NCBI GenBank assembly: GCA_019689775.1
Contig: JADGGV010000267.1
Coordinates: 1-6,039 of the forward strand
Direction of reading: 5' to 3'
Source: Gemmatimonadota bacterium
GTDB taxonomy: Bacteria > Gemmatimonadota > Gemmatimonadetes > Longimicrobiales > RSA9
DNA length: 6,039 nt
Shown: in pieces, positions 1 to 5,455 of the stretch
How positions within the stretch are numbered: the stretch's first letter is position 1
How the letters are laid out: each line of letters begins with the position of its first letter
Notes under the pieces: model-generated
Databases searched by the model: none
Told to the model about the DNA's origin: nothing
What the model saw: the letters and a program-made list of their open reading frames with translations, nothing else
Program-made: the position numbers and the translations under genes

Positions 1-9
1 CCCACCGGG

Positions 10-25
10 GCCCCGCCGGCGGGGC
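10..25. repeat. Perfect 16-bp palindrome
   Basis: The sequence GCCCCGCCGGCGGGGC equals its own reverse complement. It lies about 70 bases beyond the stop of the 90-aa leftward gene and abuts the G-quadruplex run. It could form a cruciform or hairpin and help end transcription, but palindromes of this kind arise fairly easily in G/C-only DNA, so no function is claimed. Confidence 0.4.
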
Positions 26-54
26 GGGGGGGGGCCGGGCCGGGCGGCGCGGCG

Positions 55-75
55 GGGCGCCGCCGCCGGGCGCCC
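55..75 (-). terminator. Candidate hairpin terminator of the 90-aa gene
   Basis: GGGCGCC (55-61) pairs perfectly with GGCGCCC (69-75) around a 7-base loop, giving an all-G/C 7-bp stem. It begins about 19 bases after the leftward gene's stop codon at 94-96, the usual place for a transcript-ending hairpin. There is no run of T on the minus strand after it, so it is not a canonical intrinsic terminator. A Rho-dependent or stabilising role, or chance, is equally possible. Confidence 0.3.
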
Positions 76-93
76 GTGGGCGGGCGACGCCGC

Positions 94-366
94 TCATCGG
101 CCCCGGCGCGCGCCGGCGCGCGGCCGCATGCGGACCACCCAGTCGAGGTAGCGCTCCGCCTCCTCGGGGCTCGGCTCGCGGCCCTCCCGGTACGCGGTGT
201 GGAGCCGCCACTCGAGGTACTCGGCGGGCGGGAGCGGCAGGAACGGCGGCCGGCGGTACCAGTCGCGCGCGCGGAACGTCCAGCCGGCGCGGAGGATGCG
301 CGCGAGGCGGACCGGGTGGAGCGCCAGGCGCGCCGCGAGGGCGACGAATGGAGGGAGGCTGGGCAA
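94..366 (-). CDS. Small basic hypothetical protein with WYRRPPFLPLPP motif (90 aa)
   Basis: The gene encodes a small basic soluble-looking protein. Residues 1-27 are hydrophobic and basic (alanine, leucine, arginine). The core, about 28-59, holds a dense aromatic and proline stretch, WTFRARDWYRRPPFLPLPP (29-47), followed by YLEWRLHTAY (50-59). A short acidic helix-like segment (64-78) and an arginine-rich tail finish it. It looks genuinely coded: all but three of the 90 codons end in G or C, and tryptophan, tyrosine and phenylalanine are frequent, unlike the R/A/G-rich antisense reading frames of this DNA. The start is TTG at 366, the first usable start after the in-frame stop at 424-426, with GGAG ten bases upstream. 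From memory, similar short proteins with this W-Y-R-R-P-P-F-L-P-L-P-P core occur in Gemmatimonadota-like genomes, but I know of no assigned function. It is transcribed away from the E1 dehydrogenase gene. Confidence 0.75.
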   Translation of the reverse strand: MPSLPPFVALAARLALHPVRLARILRAGWTFRARDWYRRPPFLPLPPAEYLEWRLHTAYREGREPSPEEAERYLDWVVRMRPRAGARRGR

Positions 367-376
367 CCGGCGGCTG

Positions 377-380
377 CTCC
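377..380 (-). promoter_or_regulatory. Ribosome binding site deciding the TTG start
   Basis: GGAG on the minus strand (CTCC at 377-380 on plus) sits ten bases before TTG at 366. The spacing is at the long end of normal, but no ATG or GTG is available in the frame between the upstream stop (424-426) and residue 1. This site is the main support for the unusual TTG start. Confidence 0.45.
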
Positions 381-420
381 GGGGTAGTAGCGGAAGCTCG
401 GACGAACGATACGGCGGCGG

Positions 421-449
421 AAGTTAGCCGCGCCCGGCGGGGGTGTAAA
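421..449 (-). promoter_or_regulatory. Candidate sigma70-type promoter of the 90-aa gene
   Basis: Read on the minus strand, TTTACA (444-449; five of six matches to TTGACA) is followed after exactly 17 bases by TAACTT (421-426), which keeps the key T1, A2 and T6 of the -10 box. Transcription would start near 414, leaving a leader of roughly 48 bases before the TTG at 366. This A/T-bearing patch stands out in otherwise G/C-saturated DNA. Confidence 0.45.
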
Positions 450-502
450 CCCGAGGCGCCGTGGCGCGGCGCCCGAACCCGTCGACGCCGGCTCCCCGGT
501 GG

Positions 503-531
503 TGGCCGGTCGGGGACGCGGCGGGTATAAT
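503..531 (+). promoter_or_regulatory. Promoter of the E1 dehydrogenase gene (perfect TATAAT)
   Basis: A perfect -10 hexamer TATAAT lies at 526-531, a rare word in DNA this G/C-rich. The -35 position at 17-bp spacing (503-508) reads TGGCCG, only three of six matches, so the promoter may lean on the strong -10 or on an activator. Initiation near 537-540 would give a leader of about 60 bases before ATG 600. It is divergent from the candidate promoter at 421-449, with about 50 bp between the two. Confidence 0.65.
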
Positions 532-545
532 AGGGCCTGCGAGAC

Positions 546-575
546 GGGCGCCGGAGGCCTCGCTCCGGGCGCCGG
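546..575 (+). repeat. Direct repeats and hairpin in the E1 leader
   Basis: The 9-mer GGGCGCCGG occurs at 546-554 and again at 567-575, start to start 21 bp, about two turns of the helix. Between and overlapping them CCGGAG (551-556) can pair with CTCCGG (563-568) around a 6-base loop. The elements lie just downstream of the expected transcription start and upstream of ATG 600, so they could be a repressor site or an RNA hairpin. In DNA of this composition, chance is a serious alternative. Confidence 0.35.
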
Positions 576-599
576 GCGGTCCCTCGAACCACGGTGACC

Positions 600-2735
600 A
601 TGGCAACGAAAGCGAAGGCGGTACGCGGCCGGCAGCGGTTCGGCGGCCTCGACCGCGACAGCCTCCTCCGGATGTACCGGACCATGTTCGAGGCGCGTCG
701 CACCGACGATCAGGAGATGCTGCTGAAGCGGCAGAACAAGATCTTCTTCCAGATCTCGGGCGCGGGTCACGAGGGCATCCAGGTGGCGATCGCGGAGCAC
801 CTCCGCCCCGGCTCGGACTGGTTCTACCTGTACTACCGCGACCGGGCGCTGGCGCTCGCGCTGGGGCTGACGTCGTACGAGCAGTTGCTCCAGGCGGTCG
901 CGGCGGAGAGCGACCCGGCGAGCGGCGGCCGCCAAATGCCGGCGCACTGGGGGAAGCGCGAGCTGCACATCGTGAGCACGTCCTCGCCCACGGGCACGCA
1001 GTTCCTCCAGTCGGTGGGCGCGGCGGAAGCGGCGTGGCGGGCCACGCGGGTCGCGGAGATCCGGGAGCGGATCGAGCGCTTTGAGGACGACGAGATCGTG
1101 CTGTGCACGACGGGCGAGGGGCAGACGTCCGAGGGCGAGTTCTTCGAGGCGCTGAACACGGCGTGCAACCTGAAGCTCCCGGTCGTCTTCCTGGTCGAGG
1201 ACAACGGCTACGCGATCTCGGTGCCGGTCGAGGTGAACACGGCCGGCGGCAGCATCAGCAAGGTCGTAAGCGGCTTCCCGGGGCTCTACATCGAGGAGGT
1301 GGACGGAACCGACGTCGTCGCCAGCTACGAGGCGGCGGGGCGGGCCGTGCGCTACGCGCGGGAGCGGAAGGGCCCGGCGCTGCTGCACGCCCACGTGACG
1401 CGGCCGTACTCGCACTCGATGTCCGACGAGGAGACGCGCTACAAGCCGCCGGCGGAGCGGGAGGAGGAGGCGCGGCGCGACCCGATCACGCGGCTGCGGC
1501 AGTTGCTGCTGGCGGAGGGGCTGGCGACGGAGGCCGAGCTCACGGCGCTCGAGCAGGAGGTGCTCGAGCAGGTGCGTGCGGCGTCGGACCGCGCGCTCCA
1601 GCAGCCGCAGCCGCCGAAGCACACGGCGACGCGGTTCCTCTACTCCGAGGAGGTCGATCCCTGCTCCGAGGCGTTCGACACGGAGGACGACCCGCAGTTC
1701 CGCGGCGATCCGACGACGATGGTCGACCTGCTCAACGCCTGCCTGCGCGACGAGATGGCGCGCGACCCGCGCGTCGTCGTCTTCGGCGAGGACGTGGCGG
1801 ACTGCTCGCGTGAGGCGTACCTCGAGCGGGGCGAGGTCAAGGGGAAGGGCGGCGTGTTCGGCGTGACGTTCGGGCTCCAGCGCCGCTACGGCTCAACGCG
1901 CGTCTTCAACTCGCCGCTCGCGGAGGCGAACATCATCGGCCGCGCGATCGGCATGGCGGTGCGCGGCCTCAAGCCGGTCGTCGAGATCCAGTTCTTCGAC
2001 TACATCTGGCCGGCGATGATGCAGATCCGCAACGAGCTGGCCACGATGCGCTACCGCTCGGGCGGCCATTGGTCGGCGCCGGTCGTGATCCGCGTGACGT
2101 ACGGCGGCTACCTGAAGGGCGGCGCCGTCTACCACTCGCAGACGGGCGAGTCGATCTTCGCGCACACGCCGGGGCTGCGCGTGGTCATGCCGTCGAACGC
2201 GGTGGACGCGAACGGCCTGCTGCGCACGGCGATCCGCTGCGACGACCCCGTGCTGTTCCTGGAGCACAAGCACCTCTACCGCCAGGTCTACAACAAGGGG
2301 CGCGATCCCGGGCCGAACTTCATGATCCCGTTCGGCAAGGCGAAGGTGCTGCGCGAGGGGACGGACGTCACCGTGCTGGCGTGCGGCGCGCTCGTGAAGC
2401 GGTCGCTCGACGCGGCAGCGGCCGCGGAGGCGAAGGGGATCTCCTGCGAGGTGATCGACCTGCGCTCGCTCTCGCCGCTCGACATGGAGACGATCCACGC
2501 GTCGGTGAAGAAGACGAACAAGGTCCTGATCGCCTACGAGGATGCGCGCTCGTGGGGGATCGGCGCCGAGATCGCCGCACGCGTCGCCGAGGAGCTGTTC
2601 GAGTGGCTCGACGCCCCCGTCCGGCGCGTCGCCTCGCTCGACACGTGGGTGGCGTACTCGCCGCAGCTCGAGGAAGTGATCCTGCCGAACATGGAGGACG
2701 TGCTCCAGGCCGTGGAGGCGCTGGCGGCGTACTGA
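600..2735 (+). CDS. Fused alpha-beta 2-oxoacid dehydrogenase E1 component (thiamine diphosphate)
   Basis: This single chain of 711 aa carries both halves of a heterotetrameric-type E1. Family knowledge: E1 decarboxylates a 2-oxoacid (branched-chain oxoacids or pyruvate) on thiamine diphosphate and acylates the lipoyl group of E2, in the cytoplasm. Residues about 15-325 are E1-alpha. They contain YLYYRD, the cofactor motif GEGQTSEG (172-179) with EDNGYAIS (Asn202), and the phosphorylation-loop-like SHSMSDEE (His272). About 325-370 is a linker. Residues 374-550 are the E1-beta pyrimidine-binding domain, with GED at 396-398 (Glu397, the usual Glu that activates the cofactor) and YHSQ (His512). 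Residues about 578-705 are the transketolase C-terminal domain. The Mg-binding GDG is GEG here. GTG 594 is an in-frame alternative start; ATG 600 is preferred. No Shine-Dalgarno sequence is evident. No E2 or E3 gene is adjacent, so the substrate is undetermined; I lean to the branched-chain type. Confidence 0.95.
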   Translation: MATKAKAVRGRQRFGGLDRDSLLRMYRTMFEARRTDDQEMLLKRQNKIFFQISGAGHEGIQVAIAEHLRPGSDWFYLYYRDRALALALGLTSYEQLLQAVAAESDPASGGRQMPAHWGKRELHIVSTSSPTGTQFLQSVGAAEAAWRATRVAEIRERIERFEDDEIVLCTTGEGQTSEGEFFEALNTACNLKLPVVFLVEDNGYAISVPVEVNTAGGSISKVVSGFPGLYIEEVDGTDVVASYEAAGRAVRYARERKGPALLHAHVTRPYSHSMSDEETRYKPPAEREEEARRDPITRLRQLLLAEGLATEAELTALEQEVLEQVRAASDRALQQPQPPKHTATRFLYSEEVDPCSEAFDTEDDPQFRGDPTTMVDLLNACLRDEMARDPRVVVFGEDVADCSREAYLERGEVKGKGGVFGVTFGLQRRYGSTRVFNSPLAEANIIGRAIGMAVRGLKPVVEIQFFDYIWPAMMQIRNELATMRYRSGGHWSAPVVIRVTYGGYLKGGAVYHSQTGESIFAHTPGLRVVMPSNAVDANGLLRTAIRCDDPVLFLEHKHLYRQVYNKGRDPGPNFMIPFGKAKVLREGTDVTVLACGALVKRSLDAAAAAEAKGISCEVIDLRSLSPLDMETIHASVKKTNKVLIAYEDARSWGIGAEIAARVAEELFEWLDAPVRRVASLDTWVAYSPQLEEVILPNMEDVLQAVEALAAY

Positions 2736-2756
2736 GCCGCCGCGCGGCGGGGACGT

Positions 2757-2792
2757 GGCGTCCGGCGGGAGGCTCCGGACCGGGCGGACGCC
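2757..2792. terminator. Candidate bidirectional terminator between convergent genes
   Basis: GGCGTCCG (2757-2764) pairs perfectly with CGGACGCC (2785-2792) across a 20-base loop. Inside it TCCGG (2761-2765) and CCGGA (2775-2779) offer an alternative stem. The hairpin lies in the 72-bp space between the E1 stop (2735) and the stop of the convergent aminotransferase gene (2808), where a shared terminator is expected. A separate 14-bp perfect palindrome sits at 2737-2750, immediately after the E1 stop. Neither strand shows a T run after the stem, so a classical intrinsic terminator is not proven. Confidence 0.35.
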
Positions 2793-2807
2793 CCCGCCCT
2801 GCCCCGC

Positions 2808-4136
2808 TCACGCCGCCGCCTCGCCGATGAGCGCGAGCAGCCGGTCGATCTCCGCCGGCGAGTTATAGATGTGCGGCGAGAGGCGCATCCAGCCGTAGCC
2901 GTACTCGCCGATGACGCGCGTCCGCGCGTTGGCGCGTTCCGCGAGCCGCTTCTGGAGCTCGAGCGCGGGGATCCGCTCGAGCGCGAAGCTGACCATCCCG
3001 GCAACCATCCGCTCGTCGGCCGGCGAGATGACGCGCACGCCGCGCAGATCGGCCAGGCCGTCGGCCAGCCGGCGGCGCAGCTCGCGGATGCGCGCGTAGA
3101 CGCGCTCGGCGCCGACGGCCTCGTGGAACGCGATCGCGGCGAGGAGCCCGGCGAGCCGCGACTCGTCGAACGTGCCGAGGTGGTTGAAGCGCTGGGCGCC
3201 GAGGCTCGTGTCGTCCCAGTCGCCGGAGGCGAGCGTGGGCCAGAGGCGCGTGCGCCACTCCTCGCGCATGTAGAGGAAGCCGGTGCCCTGCGCGGCGAGC
3301 AGCCACTTGTGCGGCGACGAGGCGTAGAAGTCGGGGTCGAGCGCGGCGATGTCGACCGGGATGAGGCCCGGCGGATGCGCGCCGTCGACGACGACGATCA
3401 CGCCGCGCCGGCGGCAGAGCGCGACGATCTCCGCGACGGGCATGAGCAGCCCGTTCGTGAAGTTGACGTGGGAGATCGAGACGACGCGGGTCCTGCGCGT
3501 CATCGCCTTGCGGAAGATGTCGACGACCTCGCCGGCGTCGGACGGCGGCACCGGGAGCCGGAGCTGCCGCAGCACGACGCCGCGGCGCCGGGCCTGGAGC
3601 TGCCAGCAGCACAGGCCGCCGATGTGCTCGTGATCGGTGGTCAGCACCTCGTCGCCGGGGCGGAGATCGAGGCCGGCGGCGACGAAGTTCATCCCCTCCG
3701 TCGTGTTCCGCGGAAAGACCAGCCCGGCGGGGTCGCAGTGGACGACGGCCGCGAGCCGCGCCTTGAGCGCGTCCCAGTCGACGGCCGGCGGGAACGTCAT
3801 GGCGACGCGCCGCATGTGCTCGCACACGGCGTCGAGCACGACGCGCGGCTGCGGGCCGAGCGTGCCGACGTTGAAGTAGAGCCGGTCCTCGGGGATCAGG
3901 AACTCGGCGCGCACCGGGCGCCACGGGTCCTGGGCGTCGCCGGCCGGGCCGCGCGGCGCCGACGGGCCGACCGAGCATGCCCACTCGAGCGCGCGGATGC
4001 GCTCGGGCCACGCCAGCGCCGCGCCGACGCCGGCGGCCAGGCCGAGCCGGCGCAGGAACGCGCGGCGCGACGCCTCCCGCTCCGCGCCGGATGGCGCGGC
4101 GTCGGGGGGATCGGATTCGGGGGACGAAGGCCGCAT
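2808..4136 (-). CDS. Tat-exported class V aminotransferase-fold PLP enzyme (isopenicillin-N-epimerase-like)
   Basis: The protein has 442 aa. Its N-terminus has a twin-arginine signal: SRRAFLRRLGLAAG (23-36, Arg24-Arg25) followed by a short Ala/Gly/Leu stretch to about residue 43, so the enzyme is predicted to be exported already folded. The body, about 75-442, is a class V fold-type I PLP enzyme. It shows FPRNTTEGMN (phosphate-binding loop, 141-150), DHEH (168-171, His171 expected to stack on PLP), DGAHPPG (Asp251 contacts the pyridine nitrogen), SSPHKW (Lys277, the Schiff-base lysine) and MRLSPHIYN (Arg418, likely carboxylate binding). The DGAH and HKW surroundings match the isopenicillin-N-epimerase-like and selenocysteine-lyase-like branch better than IscS; the reaction and substrate are unknown. 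ATG 4136 is chosen because it puts the Tat motif at the usual distance. The longer frame to 4250 would overlap the divergent gene. It converges on E1 and diverges from the hydrolase. Confidence 0.9.
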   Translation of the reverse strand: MRPSSPESDPPDAAPSGAEREASRRAFLRRLGLAAGVGAALAWPERIRALEWACSVGPSAPRGPAGDAQDPWRPVRAEFLIPEDRLYFNVGTLGPQPRVVLDAVCEHMRRVAMTFPPAVDWDALKARLAAVVHCDPAGLVFPRNTTEGMNFVAAGLDLRPGDEVLTTDHEHIGGLCCWQLQARRRGVVLRQLRLPVPPSDAGEVVDIFRKAMTRRTRVVSISHVNFTNGLLMPVAEIVALCRRRGVIVVVDGAHPPGLIPVDIAALDPDFYASSPHKWLLAAQGTGFLYMREEWRTRLWPTLASGDWDDTSLGAQRFNHLGTFDESRLAGLLAAIAFHEAVGAERVYARIRELRRRLADGLADLRGVRVISPADERMVAGMVSFALERIPALELQKRLAERANARTRVIGEYGYGWMRLSPHIYNSPAEIDRLLALIGEAAA

Positions 4137-4173
4137 GGCCGGAAGATGTCCCGCCCGCGGCGGCCCGGGCAAG

Positions 4174-4185
4174 CGAGCCGGCTCG
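4174..4185. promoter_or_regulatory. 12-bp palindrome centred in the divergent spacer
   Basis: CGAGCCGGCTCG is perfectly self-complementary. Its centre falls within a few bases of the middle of the 95-bp region between the two divergent start codons (4136 and 4232). That is where a shared operator for the aminotransferase and hydrolase genes would lie. My rough estimate is that one such palindrome would arise by chance in about one spacer of this size in ten, so this is a hint only. I see no convincing -10 or -35 boxes in this spacer on either strand. Confidence 0.25.
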
Positions 4186-4201
4186 ACATTCACACTGACG
4201 C

Positions 4202-4220
4202 CGCCCCGGACGCCGGGGCG
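4202..4220 (+). promoter_or_regulatory. Strong hairpin just before the hydrolase start
   Basis: CGCCCCGG (4202-4209) and CCGGGGCG (4213-4220) form a perfect 8-bp all-G/C stem with the 3-base loop ACG. The stem ends 11 bases before ATG 4232, next to or over the place where a ribosome binding site would be. If it is in the transcript it could limit translation of the hydrolase. If transcription starts later, it would act only as DNA. No Shine-Dalgarno sequence is seen between it and the ATG. Confidence 0.35.
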
Positions 4221-4231
4221 CTGACACGCCG

Positions 4232-5329
4232 ATGGCTTCGACCCTCGCATTCCTGCGCCAGTACCTGCGGCCGCGGAGCGGCGCCGTCCTCACCGAGGCG
4301 GTCGTGTGCCGCCGCGGCGAGGAAACGCTCCCGGCCACCGTCTACCGCCCCGCCGGCGCGCGCGGCCGACGCCCCGCCTGGGTCGTGCTGCACGGGCTGA
4401 CGTACCACGGGCGCGCGCACCCGTCGCTGGTGCGGTTCGCCACCGCCGTCGCGGCGAGCGGCGCCGTCGTGATCGTCCCGGACATCCCGGAGTGGACGCG
4501 GCTCCGCGTCGCGCCGCACGTGACGGGGCCGAGCATCCGCGCCGCCGTCGCGACGCTGCGCGAGCGGCACGACGTGGCCGCCGACCGGATCGGCGTCATC
4601 GGCTTCTCGTTTGGCGCCACGCAGGCGTTGGTCGCCGCGGCGGACCCGGCGCTCGCGGCGGAGCTGCGCGGCATCGCCGCGTGGGGCGGGTACGCCGACG
4701 TCGGCCGCCTGTTCCACTTCGGCATCACGGGCGAGTACGACTGGCAGGGCTCGACGTACCGCGAGGATCCCGACCCCTACGGGCGCTGGATCATGGGGGG
4801 GAACTACCTGACGGCGATCCCCGGGTACGAGGGCTTCGGCGCGACCGCCCGGGCGCTGCACCGGCTCGCGATGGCGGCGGGCGAGGCGGGGATCTACGCG
4901 GCGGACGCGCACTTCGACCCGCTCAAGCGGGAGCTGCGCGCGACGCTCTCCGCCGAGGAGCAGGACGTCTACGACCTGTTCGCGCCGCTGACCACCGAGC
5001 GGCACAAGGACATGGAGCGCGCCACCCGCCTGGCGCAGGACCTCGCCGCGGCCGCCGTGCGCACCGACCCGATGCTCGACCCGTCGCCGTACCTGCCGCG
5101 GGTGGCGGCGCGCGCGTTCATCGCGCACGGCCGCGACGATCGCCTGGTGCCGTTCACCGAGGCGTTCCGCGTGAGCGCCGCCCTCCCGCCCCGCCTGCTG
5201 CGGAAGGTCGTCGTCACGTCCCTGTTCGCGCACTCCGGCGGCACGCGCCGGGAGCTGAGCCGGCTCGGCGTCGTGCGGGAGGGGGCGCGCTTCGTCGCGC
5301 TGCTGCGCGGGATCCTCGACCTCGTTTAA
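4232..5329 (+). CDS. Alpha/beta hydrolase (dienelactone-hydrolase/peptidase-like), 365 aa
   Basis: This is a serine hydrolase with an intact predicted triad. After an N-terminal beta segment, WVVLHGLTYHG (50-60) supplies the oxyanion His-Gly. VVIVPDIPEW (79-88) is the next strand and loop, and GFSFGAT (124-130) is the nucleophile elbow with Ser126. HGRDDRLVP (299-307) holds the acid residue, most likely Asp303 by the G-x-x-D-x-x-V-P spacing, and FAHSGG (332-337) gives His334. Residues about 145-285 form a long insertion rich in aromatics and predicted helices, probably a lid over the active site; it makes the protein about 100 aa longer than a minimal dienelactone hydrolase. No signal peptide or membrane segment is seen, so it is probably cytoplasmic. 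The substrate (ester, thioester or peptide) cannot be read from sequence. ATG 4232 follows a hairpin and lacks a clear ribosome binding site. The gene is divergent from the exported PLP enzyme. Confidence 0.88.
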   Translation: MASTLAFLRQYLRPRSGAVLTEAVVCRRGEETLPATVYRPAGARGRRPAWVVLHGLTYHGRAHPSLVRFATAVAASGAVVIVPDIPEWTRLRVAPHVTGPSIRAAVATLRERHDVAADRIGVIGFSFGATQALVAAADPALAAELRGIAAWGGYADVGRLFHFGITGEYDWQGSTYREDPDPYGRWIMGGNYLTAIPGYEGFGATARALHRLAMAAGEAGIYAADAHFDPLKRELRATLSAEEQDVYDLFAPLTTERHKDMERATRLAQDLAAAAVRTDPMLDPSPYLPRVAARAFIAHGRDDRLVPFTEAFRVSAALPPRLLRKVVVTSLFAHSGGTRRELSRLGVVREGARFVALLRGILDLV

Positions 5330-5344
5330 GGCGCGGCGTATCTT
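5316..5344 (+). promoter_or_regulatory. Candidate promoter of the 146-aa gene
   Basis: TCGACC (5316-5321, four of six matches to TTGACA) and TATCTT (5339-5344, four of six matches to TATAAT) are separated by exactly 17 bases. The -35 lies inside the last codons of the hydrolase gene and the -10 just after its TAA. Transcription from near 5351 would give a leader of about 105 bases. A second GTATCT occurs at 5385-5390 but has no matching -35. The patch 5335-5395 is clearly richer in A/T than its surroundings. Confidence 0.4.
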
Positions 5345-5445
5345 GGCCGACAATTCCCTAGGAAACCCTCTCCCTTGCTGGCGTGTATCTGAGGTCGAGG
5401 CCTCCGACGCCGGCCGCGCCGGACGTGCTCGCGCCGTCTCACGCT

Positions 5446-5449
5446 GGAG
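5446..5449 (+). promoter_or_regulatory. Ribosome binding site of the 146-aa gene
   Basis: GGAG lies six bases before ATG 5456, at near-ideal spacing. It is the clearest Shine-Dalgarno match in the window and fixes the start of the downstream gene. Confidence 0.65.
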
Positions 5450-5455
5450 CTGTGA

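Larger units (their letters stand above)
1..93. other. Extremely G/C-rich intergenic tract with G-quadruplex motif
   Basis: Only two or three A/T bases occur in the 93 bases before the stop codon of the leftward gene. Positions 21-44 on the plus strand read as G4, C, G9, CC, G3, CC, G3, which satisfies the usual quadruplex pattern of four or more runs of at least three G with short loops. The tract is cut by the window edge, so it may be part of a longer intergenic region or of a gene lying to the left. I see no start codon with a coding pattern in it. A nine-G homopolymer (26-34) is also error-prone in sequencing, so its exact length should not be trusted. Confidence 0.6.

Noticed and set aside
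76..387. 103-codon plus-strand frame opposite the small leftward gene
   Set aside because: It is R/A/E/P-rich with no aromatic core and lies antisense to a frame with much better codon-position bias and a recognisable motif.
594..599. GTG at 594 as the E1 start
   Set aside because: It adds only two residues, has no better ribosome binding site, and ATG follows in frame at 600. It cannot be excluded.
4137..4250. N-terminal extension of the PLP enzyme to a start at 4250
   Set aside because: It would place the Tat motif far from the N-terminus and overlap the start of the divergent hydrolase. ATG 4136 is the natural start.
2863..4400. Long open frames of about 490-510 codons on both strands across the PLP-enzyme gene
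   Set aside because: Their composition is arginine/alanine- or acidic-rich without motifs, while the chosen frame shows an intact PLP site and Tat signal. The others are shadows.
5410..5422. Five-bp hairpin CCGGC-CGC-GCCGG in the leader of the 146-aa gene
   Set aside because: The stem is too short and the sequence too G/C-rich to separate from chance; no partner or conserved riboswitch core was recognised.
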